Assembly (NCBI GenBank): GCA_947095535.1
Contig: OX352774.1
Location: forward strand, 71,982,416-72,046,415
Direction of reading: 5' to 3'
Source: Poecilobothrus nobilitatus
Taxonomy: Eukaryota; Arthropoda; Insecta; Diptera; Dolichopodidae
DNA: 64,000 nt
Each line of letters starts with the position of its first letter. Positions within the stretch are counted from its first letter, which is position 1. This document shows, one piece after another, positions 37,061 to 47,102 of the stretch. The notes beneath the pieces are model-generated. The model saw only the letters and a list, made by a program, of their open reading frames with translations, did not search any database and was not told the origin of the DNA. The translations under genes and the position numbers were made by a program.

Positions 37061-37089
37061 ATGACGACGGCGGCGGCTGGCGAAAACAG
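37061..37089 (+). CDS. Candidate first coding exon of a plus-strand gene (M-T-T-A-A-A-G-E-N...)
   Basis: ATG at 37061 opens MTTAAAGEN plus two bases (AG) and meets a GT donor at 37090 (CAG|GTATTT). An in-frame TGA at 37052-37054 makes this the first possible start. The 29 bases are about two-thirds G+C with five CpGs, in a region that is overwhelmingly A+T. The preceding 40 bp, including AAGCGAGTTCGCCATTGACC, are also unusually GC-rich, like a 5' UTR. This is the strongest protein-coding signal in the window. The next exon must lie downstream, probably beyond a long intron; I could not find it before position 64000. The gene identity is unknown. Confidence 0.5.
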
Positions 37090-37091
37090 GT

Positions 37092-39240
37092 ATTTTAACA
37101 ATAAGAAATGAATATTCAATTTACAAAATTCAAATTATTGAGTAGTCCGGTTCGATTCGGTTAATTTTAAATAAAATGTTTGCAATGGTATTAGCTCAGA
37201 TCTTTTTTAAATACCGAAATTAACATAAAATTTTTTACCAATAAATATTAGATGTGAACATACAATCCTTAAAATTATTATAGACATTTTTTATTTTATA
37301 CATATTCTACTATTCGCTTGAATATTCTAAAAATAAGCATATTTTTTTAAATTGCATTAAAAATACATATATGTATTCAAAGTCATTTCAAAAAATATTC
37401 GTTAATCTTAAAAGATATGAAAAAATATTAAAATATGTATTTAGGTACACATCTTCACTCATTTAATTTTGCAGTAGAATGTTTAAAAGAATATTTTGTT
37501 GTCATGTCTTATAATATTAACAATTAAAATAAGTTATTTTTGTTACCAGAGGAATATGACTAATAATTTAATTTTATTAAAATAAATTTCTATGCCAATA
37601 AAAAAAAAGAAATTAAAATTGGATCACAATAATATGATATCACATTTTAATCAATGTCTGGTCTTATTGTACAAAAATTTCCTTATTGTCAACTTATACA
37701 GGGAACAACAGGGAATAAAAAGAAAAAATAAAAAAAAAAAACATATTATTTATAATAAAATTATAAAACACAAAACCAATAAAAATTCTAGGAATACAAT
37801 ATTTATTTTTATTTCCTTTTTCATATTTATTATTTCATTCCTTCTTTTTCCCTTTTTAACTTCTCAGTTTGTATGTAAATACCGAAATACAATATATATT
37901 TCACTAATATATCACAATATATTAAATGTAAGTATGTACTTCCTTATGTATACATACGATATACATGTATATACCTACGGCTACGTACGTACGTACATAA
38001 TATCGTTTTCGTTTAAAAGTTCATTAGACTCGAAAAAAAAAATTTTTTTTTTTATTTTTTTTTTTTATTTTATTCTGAATTGAAATTGAACAATAACTCA
38101 TCAAAATCATCAACTTATATTATATCAGTAAGAAGCTTTCATCATTTTCATCATTATCATTATCAAAACAAAATAATAATAAAAAAGTTCATTTTAATTT
38201 GTTCAACATTTTTATTTTTTGTTTTTGTTTTTGATTTTTTTTTTTTTTTTTTTTTTTATGATAATAGTTTTTAATTAATTTCTATTATAAATTATTTTAA
38301 AAGCTCCTTAATTAAATTTTAAAATGTCTTGTTGAAATGTTTAAAAAAGTAAAAAAGTCTACTTTTTTATTTTATCAACAAAAAAAAAAAAAAAAAAATC
38401 TGAAAAAATAAAATTGAATTAAAAAAGAAAAAAAAAAAAACGTGAAAAAAGAAAAAAACCATTTTGACTTATTTAATGTTGAAAATTTCACAATTTTTCA
38501 AAATGGCAATAAAATTAATGCCACACAAACCATTTAAAAAATAAAAAAAACTTACTTAAGCCATTTTTATATTATTATTTTTTAACAGAATTATAATTTT
38601 CTAAAATTTCTTTAATTTTTTTTAATTTTTTTTTTCGTTTTTTTATTTTAATCGAAAAAGTTTATTGAACTTTTTTAGAGTAGGACAAAAAAAAAAACCT
38701 AAATTAAACAAAAATTAAATAAAAAAGTTTTTCATACATTAAATTGATTTATTGACCAACAAACTTATTTTTTTTTTTTTTTTATTATTATTCATTTTTT
38801 TGTTTTTTTTTTTATATGACAATTGGGAGTGTAAGTAAAAAATGTCAAAAGATCATTGACAGTTTGCTCTATATAATTATTATTATTTTTGCTTTAGGTA
38901 TAAATTTTATAAAAAGTGTTTATGCGTTTGTACATACTGCATGATACTATAATCTGATATAATAAACTGTTGATGAAATTATTGTGATACATACATACAT
39001 ACACACATATATGAATTAATAGAATTCGATTTAGTAAACAATTGTATACATATGTACATAATATTATAACATAACAATATATGTACCTAATTACTTATGT
39101 ATCTATATTTATATATGTATATTTTTCTAGTAAATTTTTTATTATTTTATTTCATTGTTTTAAATAAATGGTATATTTTGGATTTTAGAATAAAGAAATT
39201 GTGTTACTACAATTATTTTAAATTACTAATTACTTATAAA
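37092..39240 (+). other. Putative intron sequence, AT-rich
   Basis: If the 37061 exon is real, this is the start of its first intron. It holds the longest open frame in the window (37592-38083), discussed under rejected items, a CTACGTACGTACGTACATAA patch near 37980, and very long A/T tracts at 38035-38070, 38237-38258, 38382-38398 and 38770-38784. No second exon was recognised. Confidence 0.4.
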
Positions 39241-39249
39241 TAGGTAATT

Positions 39250-39512
39250 TTAGAATGAATGAAAAAAGGGAGCACCCCAGTTAGATTAGAATTTATTTCT
39301 CGCACTTAATAATTCTTTGTTGTTGAAATGTGTAAATGTTTAAAGGTTCTCTAAAGGATTTTAGAATTTGTCGCAAAATCAGGGTTACAATAATTTGTTT
39401 AATGGAGGCTTGGAATGGCAGCTCCTACTCTTTTAAATGCTTTGTTGTTGAAATATGTCTGTAAAAAAAAAATTATTTGAAAGAATTTTAGATTTGGTTA
39501 GAAAATCAAAGT
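39250..39512. repeat. GATTTTGTAACCAAC-family repeat, two direct 125-bp units
   Basis: Two direct units are spaced 125 bp, measured from TTTGTTGTTGAAAT at 39316 to the same string at 39441. Unit 1 continues to GGATTTTAGAATTTGTCGC and AAAATCAGGGTTAC (about 39355-39388). Unit 2 continues to GAATTTTAGATTTGGTTAG and AAAATCAAAG (about 39483-39511). GGAATGGCAGCTCCTACTC between them matches GATGGCAGTCACCACTA near 22947. This is the clearest tandem copy of the family. Confidence 0.65.
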
Positions 39513-39599
39513 TTCGAAATTCTACTTTTAAACCGCCCTGGTAAACAAATTATTAAAATTCTGATTTTGCAACTTGAATTCATGCTAATCAAACAACAA

Positions 39600-40260
39600 C
39601 ATTGTTAACCTGTGTGCTCGTCAAGGATCGGTGCTAGTTTGTGTGACGTTGTTTTTGTTGCATATAAATATATCAGTTATATTCTTAAGAACTATGTTTA
39701 CGGATGATTTTTTAATTTTCATTAGCGGAAAGAATTTTGGAAAATATTAATGCAGATTTGTTAATTGTTGGTTTCATATGAACAAGTTAAAGTTAAATAT
39801 CTCCAAAAATAAATGTATGAGAATAAATATTCATTCAAACTCTAATAATCCGGATATTTTAATTGATAATGGAGTGGCAAATGAAGCAGTGAGAACGATA
39901 AACTATTTAGACGCAATAATAGACCGCAAGTTAAATTTTAACAAACCTTTACTTTATTTTTATGTGACAAAATTTCAAAAAAAAAAAATTATTTTCTTCG
40001 TAGAATTAGAGGTAGCATCTTAATCACAACTACTAAAATGCTTTATAAGTAACTCAATCATTTTATCCTATTTTGATCACTGTGCTACACAGTCAAGTCA
40101 AATACGGTAAAAACATTATAAAGTTAAATTAAAAGCGCAGTCAAATGATAATACTGAATATTTACAGTTAAATAACAGTACAAGCAATTTACAAAAAATA
40201 CACTCAAATGATACCACAGATATATGATACACTCCCTTTAGAAAAACGATTTCTTTAGTT
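39600..40260 (+). pseudogene. Decayed non-LTR retrotransposon reverse transcriptase
   Basis: Plus-strand relic with the ordered RT motifs. RQGSVL (39619-39636, the QGS..G palm motif) is followed by LFLLHIN, then FTDD at 39697-39708 (degenerate YADD catalytic box, two aspartates kept), then a shifted-frame ERILENINADLL stretch. After that come NKLKLNISKNKCMRI (from 39781), INYLDAIIDRKLNFN (39898-39942), FLRRIRGSILITTTKMLY (from 39993, another frame) and SYFDHCATQSSQIR (about 40061, a third frame). A MIPQIYDTLPLEKRFL stretch follows near 40208. At least three frameshifts and several stops make it nonfunctional. The motif style fits the CR1/Jockey-type range, but I do not assign a clade. Confidence 0.9.
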
Positions 40261-40423
40261 TCGAAGATATATGTATTAAGAAAATCTTTAATACTGTCTT
40301 CTCGAATAGTTAATTATTTTTTTTTATACCTATGTTTTATGTATTTTTGTTATTAATTAAATATTTTAATTGACTATTAGTGAAAACAATTAATTTAAAA
40401 AACAAAAATAATTAAATTACATA

Positions 40424-41057
40424 TTGGGACTTATGATTAAAAATGCACGGAAAACCCGCCTCTCAAAAAAGATTATTCACCTTCACTCTATGTTGGAATG
40501 ATTAAAAACGCGTGATTAAATTTTAATTCGAAGTTAAATGACAGTTGTCAAAAACAGTTGTCAATATCCAAAATATTTTTTTTTTTTGATAAAAAATTGT
40601 AATACAAAATTTTATATTTTGTTAATTATAAGATAAAAAATTTGTAATAAACAAGTTTTTTTCATTTGTAATTGATTTTAAAAATGTGAATAATTTTTTC
40701 CAAAAAGAAGTTTCATTTAAAGGATTAGAAGTAAAAATTTTTATCAAGTTATTTTCTTTTACCTGTCGTACCAATTTAGCGTATTTGTCCTGTTTTGTTA
40801 TTTTTCTCCTAATTCAAAAAGATTAAAGATTAGAAAACTTAAATTAAAAAACTTTAATTTTTCATTTTGTTTACTTAAAAAAGATTTAAAATAAATAAAA
40901 AACTTATATTTAATATTTTTTTTTATTTTTTTAAAACGTGAAACATATCCATGCGTTTCACTTATACACAACAAACTAACGCCGTACGTTTTCAATCATG
41001 CAAATAAATTAACTTCGAAAAAAACGTTTTCCGTACGCTTTCAATCAAAAGGCCCAT
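40424..41057. mobile_element. 634-bp TIR element with TA flanks (MITE-like)
   Basis: The left end starts TTGGGACTTATGATTAAAAA (40424-40455 overall). The right end, reverse-complemented, starts ATGGGCCTTTTGATTGAAAG (41026-41057 overall). They match at 25 of 32 positions, sharing CACGGAAAAC/TACGGAAAAC at the inner side. TA flanks both ends (40422-40423 and 41058-41059), as expected of Tc1/mariner-type insertion. Subterminal copies of ATGATTRAAAACG occur on both sides, and TTCGAAGTTAA recurs near each end. There is no transposase. It lies just downstream of the RT relic. Confidence 0.65.
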
Positions 41058-41059
41058 TA

Positions 41060-42450
41060 AAGATTTATTAAGTAAATTATGAGAAAATTTTTACACCTGC
41101 TATTACTTATTATATAGTAGTGAAATTTGAAAAAACTTGTATCAATAAAATTTAAAAATCCAAAGTTTGTACAGTATAGGAAATAAGTACGATACCAATC
41201 TAAAAACAAGAAAAGAAAAAAAGCAAATTAATATTCCAAATTCAAATTTATCTTCTTTTTCGATTTGTTCTTTTAAAGAATATGTAAAAAATTTATTATT
41301 TAAAATAAAGTTACTTATATAACTATACGAATTTAATTTATAGAAAAAAATGATATTTATTGTTATAAAATACACACCTGAGTAAATATATAATTAGAAA
41401 CAATAAATTAATAAAAATTAAAATAAGAACAAAATAAGATTTGACAAAGTAGCCGATAAATTAAATTATATCATCATTCATCGAATTTTGAATCTTTTCA
41501 AATATTTTAATACTTGTTTTAATGTACATTCCAACTGTCACAGTTGTTTATGACAATAACATTTTATATTGTTATATTTACGTCAAATGTTAAATTAATT
41601 TACTTTTCAATTTTAATCCACACCTGAGTAAATTTTTTTATTTTTCAATAAATATATATCATATTATCTTAAGATTTATCTTTTATATAATAGATATAAT
41701 AATAATAATTACTAATTATATTATGTAAACTATAATTAAATAAGAAATACTATTTATATATATAGAATTTAATAGTGCAAATGACAAATTTATGTTTTAA
41801 TAAATGACAAGCTTATTTTGTATTAAATGAAAAAGACTTCACAATTACAATAAATTTACCTTTTTTTGTATACATTGCATTGCATTTAATCATATGACAT
41901 TTTTATTATGCTAAATATCAATTTAATAGCATGTTAATATTTGTTTCAATTGTATTTTGTCAGAACATTTACATAAAAATGTTATCCTTCTTTTATCAGA
42001 TATTCATTGAATATATTGCAGTGTTTCTAATAACATTGTTCCATAATTTATTACAATAAAAATGGTAACATAGTGGCACTTTTAATTTCAATGAAATAAC
42101 CATTACTATTTCAATTGGCCTTGTATGTTATATGTATATTAACTCTATATATATTATACGTACATACATATATAGATATATATTTTAACAATTTAATATC
42201 CATATGATGTAAAAGTTTATAAATTAACATCCTCTTTAGCAGAATATTGAATAAGTCCATATAAGATAAAACTTGTTTTTTTTTTTCTTTTTTTTGTTTT
42301 GCATTATTAAAAATCTTACATTGCAGCTTTCATATGGACCACTACAATTCTTCAATATAATTGCAAAATTTAAAAAAGTGTTGATGTTGTGTAAAAAAAA
42401 AATAGGGCAAGGTTCCAAAAACTTAGATAGTTATTAACAAAAAAAAAATT
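41060..42450. other. AT-rich noncoding stretch
   Basis: Nothing recognised beyond A/T noise. CACACCTGAGTAAAT occurs twice (41374 and 41620), inside a pair of similar short segments about 246 bp apart, which may be remnants of a repeat. Confidence 0.4.
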
Positions 42451-42454
42451 TTGG

Positions 42455-42532
42455 ATTGAGTACATAACTTTTGGGTTGAGTAAATAAATTGAGTACATAA
42501 TTGAGTACATAAATAAATTGGGTTGAGTACAA
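42455..42532. repeat. Degenerate TTGAGTACATAA minisatellite
   Basis: ATTGAGTACATAA-type units occur five times in 78 bp (GGATTGAGTACATAAC, GGTTGAGTAAATAA, ATTGAGTACATAA, TTGAGTACATAAATAA, GGTTGAGTACAAC). Spacer length varies. It lies immediately before the next repeat-family copy. Confidence 0.75.
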
Positions 42533-42599
42533 CATTTTTGAATTACAAAATTCTCGATTACAAAATTTCAGATTTATAAGATTCTAAGTTAATTTTCAC

Positions 42600-42790
42600 A
42601 AAAAAAAATGGGTGAACAAATGACTGAAAGCCAGGATTTATAACCAACTATAAAATCTCTTATTTCTTTTATATTAACATATTTTAACAACTAAGCATTT
42701 AAAATAATGGTCAACCCTCCCAAGCCTCTGCTAAACAAATGATTGAAATCCTGATTTTCTAGATCAACTCAAGTAAAGTTTTTTTATTTA
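42600..42790. repeat. GATTTTGTAACCAAC-family repeat, two direct units about 119 bp apart
   Basis: ACAAATGACTGAAAGCCAGG then ATTTATAACCAACTATAAAA (from 42615) is repeated as ACAAATGATTGAAATCCTGA then TTTTCTAGATCAACTC (from 42734). Between them lies AACAACTAAGCATTTAAAA, the reversed TTTTAAATGCTTTGTTG module, and ATGGTCAACCCTCCCAAGCC. The orientation is opposite to the 39250 copy. Confidence 0.6.
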
Positions 42791-42794
42791 AACA

Positions 42795-44265
42795 TTGTTT
42801 ATTTAACCTTCTCTAAATTATTTAGAATTTATTGATAACCCCCCACTAAAAAAAAATTAGTGAAAGCTGAATTTCTGCTAGGTACAACTTTTTTTACTTA
42901 TAGTAAAAGTTTCTTATGCTTTTATATTTTTATCTTTAAAATACAATATTGTAACTTTATTTTTATTATATTGGATCAAAAGTTAATACAAAAAAAAAAA
43001 ATCAGAATTTTAAAAATTGGAAATTTAAAATTTGAAAAGAAACAAATACATATTAGGATTTTGTAAATTAGAATTATGATGTGATCCCAATTTATTTAGA
43101 TATTTTGTAAGCCAAACTTCATTTTTCATGAAAATGTTAGTTTATGTGCTTATACAACACAAATAAAATAAAAAATAATATCACTATTTTTATTTTAGTG
43201 ACCTTAAGTTGACCATTTTCTTTCTTACTAGTCAATTAATTTTCTCTTAAATGTTTAATTGTTTTTTTTTTTTGATCAGATAAAATTTCAGTTTTAAAAT
43301 CAATTTCCTAAAAATTAGCGTATATTGGAAAAATTCATATTTGTAAGGGTTTCTGCAATTTCTTATTTTGTATTGAATTTTGTGTTAATTTAAAAAAGTT
43401 TTGTTCTTTTATCTTGCAAATTGCCTTTTTTAAAAGTCATTTAAAATAATAATTTTGTTTTCTATTAAAGGCATTAATTGGAAGACGAAACCAAAGCAAA
43501 TATCTCATTTTTTATAAACTTTTTCTAGGCTAAGAGTTAAATTATATTTAAAGGTATAAATAAAAGGTTATTAAAAAAAAAAACCCAAAAAAAAAAGTTT
43601 TTTAATTTTTTTAACAAAAGTAAAATTAAAACAAATTTCCCTGAAAATATGCAATTAGTTTTAGTTTTTATTTTTTTTATTTTTAGATAATTGTGAAGAA
43701 TTAAAACAAATTTTCACTACTGTTATATTAAGTTTCAACCATAAAACTAATCTAATCCTTTTTTACAATCTTAAATCAACGGTCAGAGATCTCTTATATA
43801 CTTATTTTTAAAGATTTTCAATAATTTTAGCAATTAGAAAGTTTTTAGAAGCAGGAATAAAATTTTAGTTATTTACTTTTTTTTTTGATTCTAACAAGTT
43901 ATCTGAATTCTTTTAGATAACCTTTTTAAAACTATACCTGCTGAATGTTTTCCAGTTTTATTAATGCAATTATCTGAAAATTAATGCTTATCAAATGCTG
44001 CCCGTTTTATTATAATTAGTCTATTATTTTTCTGTTTTCCTACTATAACGAGCATAGGGTATCCATCCATTAAACAATTTATTATTCATATTTGAATAAG
44101 CTTCAGTTTCTGGAATCATTAGTTTAATCAAGCCGTTGATTACTCGGCTGTAACTATTTTACAAGAGACAATGAAATGTAAAAATATTTTTTTTTGTTCT
44201 CCGTCATCTATTACCCTATTTGTAAAAGAATTATACTAATTATACATTATTTTTTATTAATCTAT
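42795..44265. other. AT-rich noncoding stretch
   Basis: No gene or structured repeat identified. It contains long mixed A/T segments and several short T-runs. Confidence 0.4.
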
Positions 44266-44270
44266 ATTAT

Positions 44271-44331
44271 CCATTCGAGGTTCCTTCCAATCAAAAACTG
44301 GTGTCTTATAGCCACTAGACCATTGATTAGA
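44271..44331 (-). other. Degenerate tRNA-like segment (second SINE family or tRNA relic)
   Basis: On the minus strand, AATCAATGGTCTAGTGGC contains an A-box-like TGGTCTAGTGG. ACACCAGTTTTTGATTGG looks like an anticodon arm, and GGAACCTCGAATGG is a poor B-box match, all in tRNA order. It differs from the six-copy SINE, whose head reads GGTGGCCTAGTGGGTAAGAG. No acceptor-stem pairing is obvious, so it is not a functional tRNA gene. Only one copy is seen in the window. Confidence 0.35.
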
Positions 44332-45330
44332 TTTTTATTATTCTATAAACCTTTTATAAAATAAAAAAAACAATTAGTCTTATAAATCTTTTTATATTCT
44401 GTTTGCTTCACTTTTTTTCAATTCTTTACGTTGATTATAAATTAATCGATTCTATTGAATTAATACGTTGATTATAATTCTCAATTCAATAATTATTTAT
44501 ATATAATTATGCTCTTTTCTCAAAGTATTACTTAAATAAAATGTTTCAATTTTTTAAAAATAACATAAACTCAAACAAAACGAAATTTTATTTTTATAAA
44601 AATATAATCTGTATGTAATTCATCATAAATTTTTTTGTTTTGTTTATTATAACTAATTCTGTAACTTATGGATTACCAACATCAAGATTAAATAATTTAT
44701 AAATAAATTCTATTTTTTTTTTTTTTGTTTTGTGTTTTCTTTTGTTTGATATCACAACAAAATCATCAAAAATCTCAACCCACACAAATCGCAGGTTTTT
44801 TTCTTTTTGCCACTTTTAGTCTCCATCTATATAAAAAAGCTATTTATCCAGTTTTAATCTATTAATTCAATTCAATGAATTAAACGTGAGGAGTTGAAAC
44901 AATCCTTTTAATATAAAATATTGTTTTGTGTATATTGCATCATCATAAATGCTGCCTGCACACATCATTTTTATACATCAACACTATCACTACCATCGTG
45001 ATAATCATTTTTGTTTTTTTTTTTTTTTGATTCTTTTCAAGTGCTTCATCATACTTCTATCACAACCATATGCTGACATTCTAAAACAGAACACAAAAAA
45101 GAAAACAAAATACAAAAAAAAAAACAAAATAAAAAAATATTCAAATTTGAATGCATTTTTCTTGCATACAATAAAAACAACAAAAACAAAAAAAAATTCA
45201 TTTTGATGAAAATAAAATTCTATTTTGTTTTTTTTTCATTAGTTTCTATGTAAGCATTTTTTTTTTATGTATGTATGTACATATATGTACTACCTATTTT
45301 TGATTTCTCCTTGATTTCAAAGTCAAATAT

Positions 45331-45354
45331 CAAATAATAATAATAATAATAATA
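45331..45354. repeat. (AAT)n microsatellite
   Basis: About seven AAT units in an uninterrupted run. Confidence 0.85.
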
Positions 45355-45390
45355 TTTCTTATTTTTGTTGTTTCTTTTTTTTTTATTGCA

Positions 45391-45414
45391 TTGTTATTGT
45401 TGTTGTTGTTGTTG
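45391..45414. repeat. (TTG)n microsatellite with TGCAT tail
   Basis: A TTG run followed by GCATTGCATTGCAAT. The tail is a short ATTGC tandem. Confidence 0.8.
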
Positions 45415-46024
45415 CATTGCATTGCAATCATATAAAAATTTTCATACATTATTTCGTTTTTTTTTTTTTTGTTTCTTCTTTCGTTCAACGTCCTTTTTAC
45501 CGGTTCTCTATTCTATTAGATTAAATAAATACGTAAAATTTTTATTACATTTCATTTCATTGCAATCTTTATAAACTTTAAACTTATTCAATTAATTTTA
45601 CCCCAAGAAAAAAAAAAAAAAATCTAGTTAACTATTATATACTATACTCGTTTATTATTTAAATAACAATTGAAATCGAAGGTCAATCTACGGTTAAATC
45701 AATGATTAGCACAATGCACTTTGTAACAGAAAAAAAAACAAAACAAAAAAAAAAAAAGAAAACACTATGAAAAAAAATAGTGAGAGATAGAGAGAGAAGT
45801 AAAACAAACTGCAAATTGCAATTTTCAATTTGAAACAAAAAAAAAGTTTAAATTTAGTGGTAATTTTTAACGTCAACAAAATAAACTATAAGAGAACTAA
45901 ATATTTTTTTAAATCGAATTCTCATACTGCTGTTGCACAATATTTAAAAGTATGTACGTCAAATCCATAACTAAAAGTATATATGTATGTATGTATATGT
46001 GAGAGAAAATTGTTATGGAATCAG

Positions 46025-47102
46025 TGGCCCAAAGAAATAGCGCCAAAAGTAAAACATGAAATAAGATCCAAAAAAAAAAAAAAAATAACAAAATATTTTA
46101 GGATTTTATTTCATTCTTGTTTTTCACCGTACGAAAGTAAATCCGGAAATATATTTTTGGTTCATTATTTTATTTTTCTAAATTTTATATAATTTCGTTA
46201 GATGACTATGACATGACCATGGTATATGTACAATCAGATTTGTTGGTTTGTTGTTATATTTATTGATACATTTTATATTATAATTCAAGCCTTTCTTTTT
46301 GGAGATTTTAATGGGTTCTTAGTAAAATTTTGATTTATTTAGCAAATTGAGATGTTCACAAAGATCATTATTAAATAATTTTATTGCTGTACAATGTACA
46401 TATTGTTGTTGATGTACCTACCAAATCTTGATGACCGAATCTCATGGAAATTAGTCATCAAAACAATAAACAAAATTAGTCCCCAAAAGCTGTATGAAAT
46501 AAATGTATTAACAGAAAATATTTCTGTAAAATTTGAAAAACAACTTAAATTACAAAAACAGGGTTTCAATAATTTGGTTAGAGAAGGTTTGAAATATGTA
46601 TGTACATAATACGTAAAAAAAATAATTATGATGGATTTTATAGTTGGTTAAAAAATCAGGGTTATACACTTTTTCCAGAATATTTACTTGGAAGATTATA
46701 AAAAAGAAAGGATTTTAATAATAGTTGGTGACATAATAAGGATTATATAATACATACATTTTGGAAAATCGTATAACTCTGATTTTGTAACCAATAATAA
46801 AATCCTTCCAAAATATATATTATTATAATTTTTTTTGTATTTTTTTTTTTATTTAATTTTTTTATTAAGTATTTTGAACGATGCCGAAAATAAAATGCCT
46901 TAACTTTTTTAACACTTTGTTTGCACCTTATTTTATTCTTATTTTGGCCTTATTTTACCTAAATTTTTGGATTTTATTTCATTGTGGAAATAATTTAAAA
47001 AAAAAAAGAAAACACACAAATATTTTGGATCTTATTTCTTTTTTGTTTGCTTTTGGATGCTATTTGGTTTGGTGCTATTTCGCTGAGTCATAATCGGTGG
47101 CA
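46025..47102. mobile_element. Iterated AAATAA/GCC inverted-repeat element, about 1.1 kb
   Basis: The left side reads AAAGAAATAGCGCCAAAAG then GAAATAAGATCCAAAA (46031-46075). The right side, reverse-complemented, reads GCGAAATAGCACCAAAC then AAGAAATAAGATCCAAAA (about 47085 back to 47025), giving long imperfect inverted ends. Between are further reiterations: GGATTTTATTTCATT (46101 and 46969), CCTTATTTTATTCTTATTTT, GGCCTTATTTTACC and ATGCCGAAAATAAAATGCC. It resembles the 3880-4370 element in motif content. A GATTTTGTAACCAAC-family inverted pair (46633-46806) lies inside. No transposase is present. Borders are approximate. Confidence 0.5.
46633..46806. repeat. GATTTTGTAACCAAC-family repeat, perfect-looking hairpin pair
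   Basis: Arm 1 (46633-46681) contains GGATTTTATAGTTGGTTA then AAAAATCAGGGTTATAC. Arm 2 (46758-46806) is its reverse complement with few changes, containing GTATAACTCTGATTTTG then TAACCAATAATAAAATCC. A third weak unit, AAGGATTTTAATAATAGTTG, lies between them near 46708. The arms are about 49 bp and could fold into a long hairpin. Confidence 0.7.

Larger units (their letters stand above)
44940..45500. other. UTR-like stretch with microsatellites
   Basis: As at 17.8-18.8 kb, this holds CATCAT/CACTATCAC-type words, (AAT)n at 45331-45354, (TTG)n at 45391-45414 followed by GCATTGCATTGCAATC, and A/T tracts. It is compatible with UTR or regulatory intron sequence. No exon could be defined. Confidence 0.3.

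Noticed and set aside
37592..38083. 163-codon plus-strand open frame, the longest in the window
   Set aside because: It is lysine/asparagine-rich, then F/I-rich, following A-rich then T-rich sequence; it includes a TACGTACGTACG microsatellite-like patch and has no recognisable domain, codon bias or splice context.
46381..46609. Overlapping open frames on both strands
   Set aside because: Neither has a known motif; they lie inside the iterated repeat element at 46025-47102.
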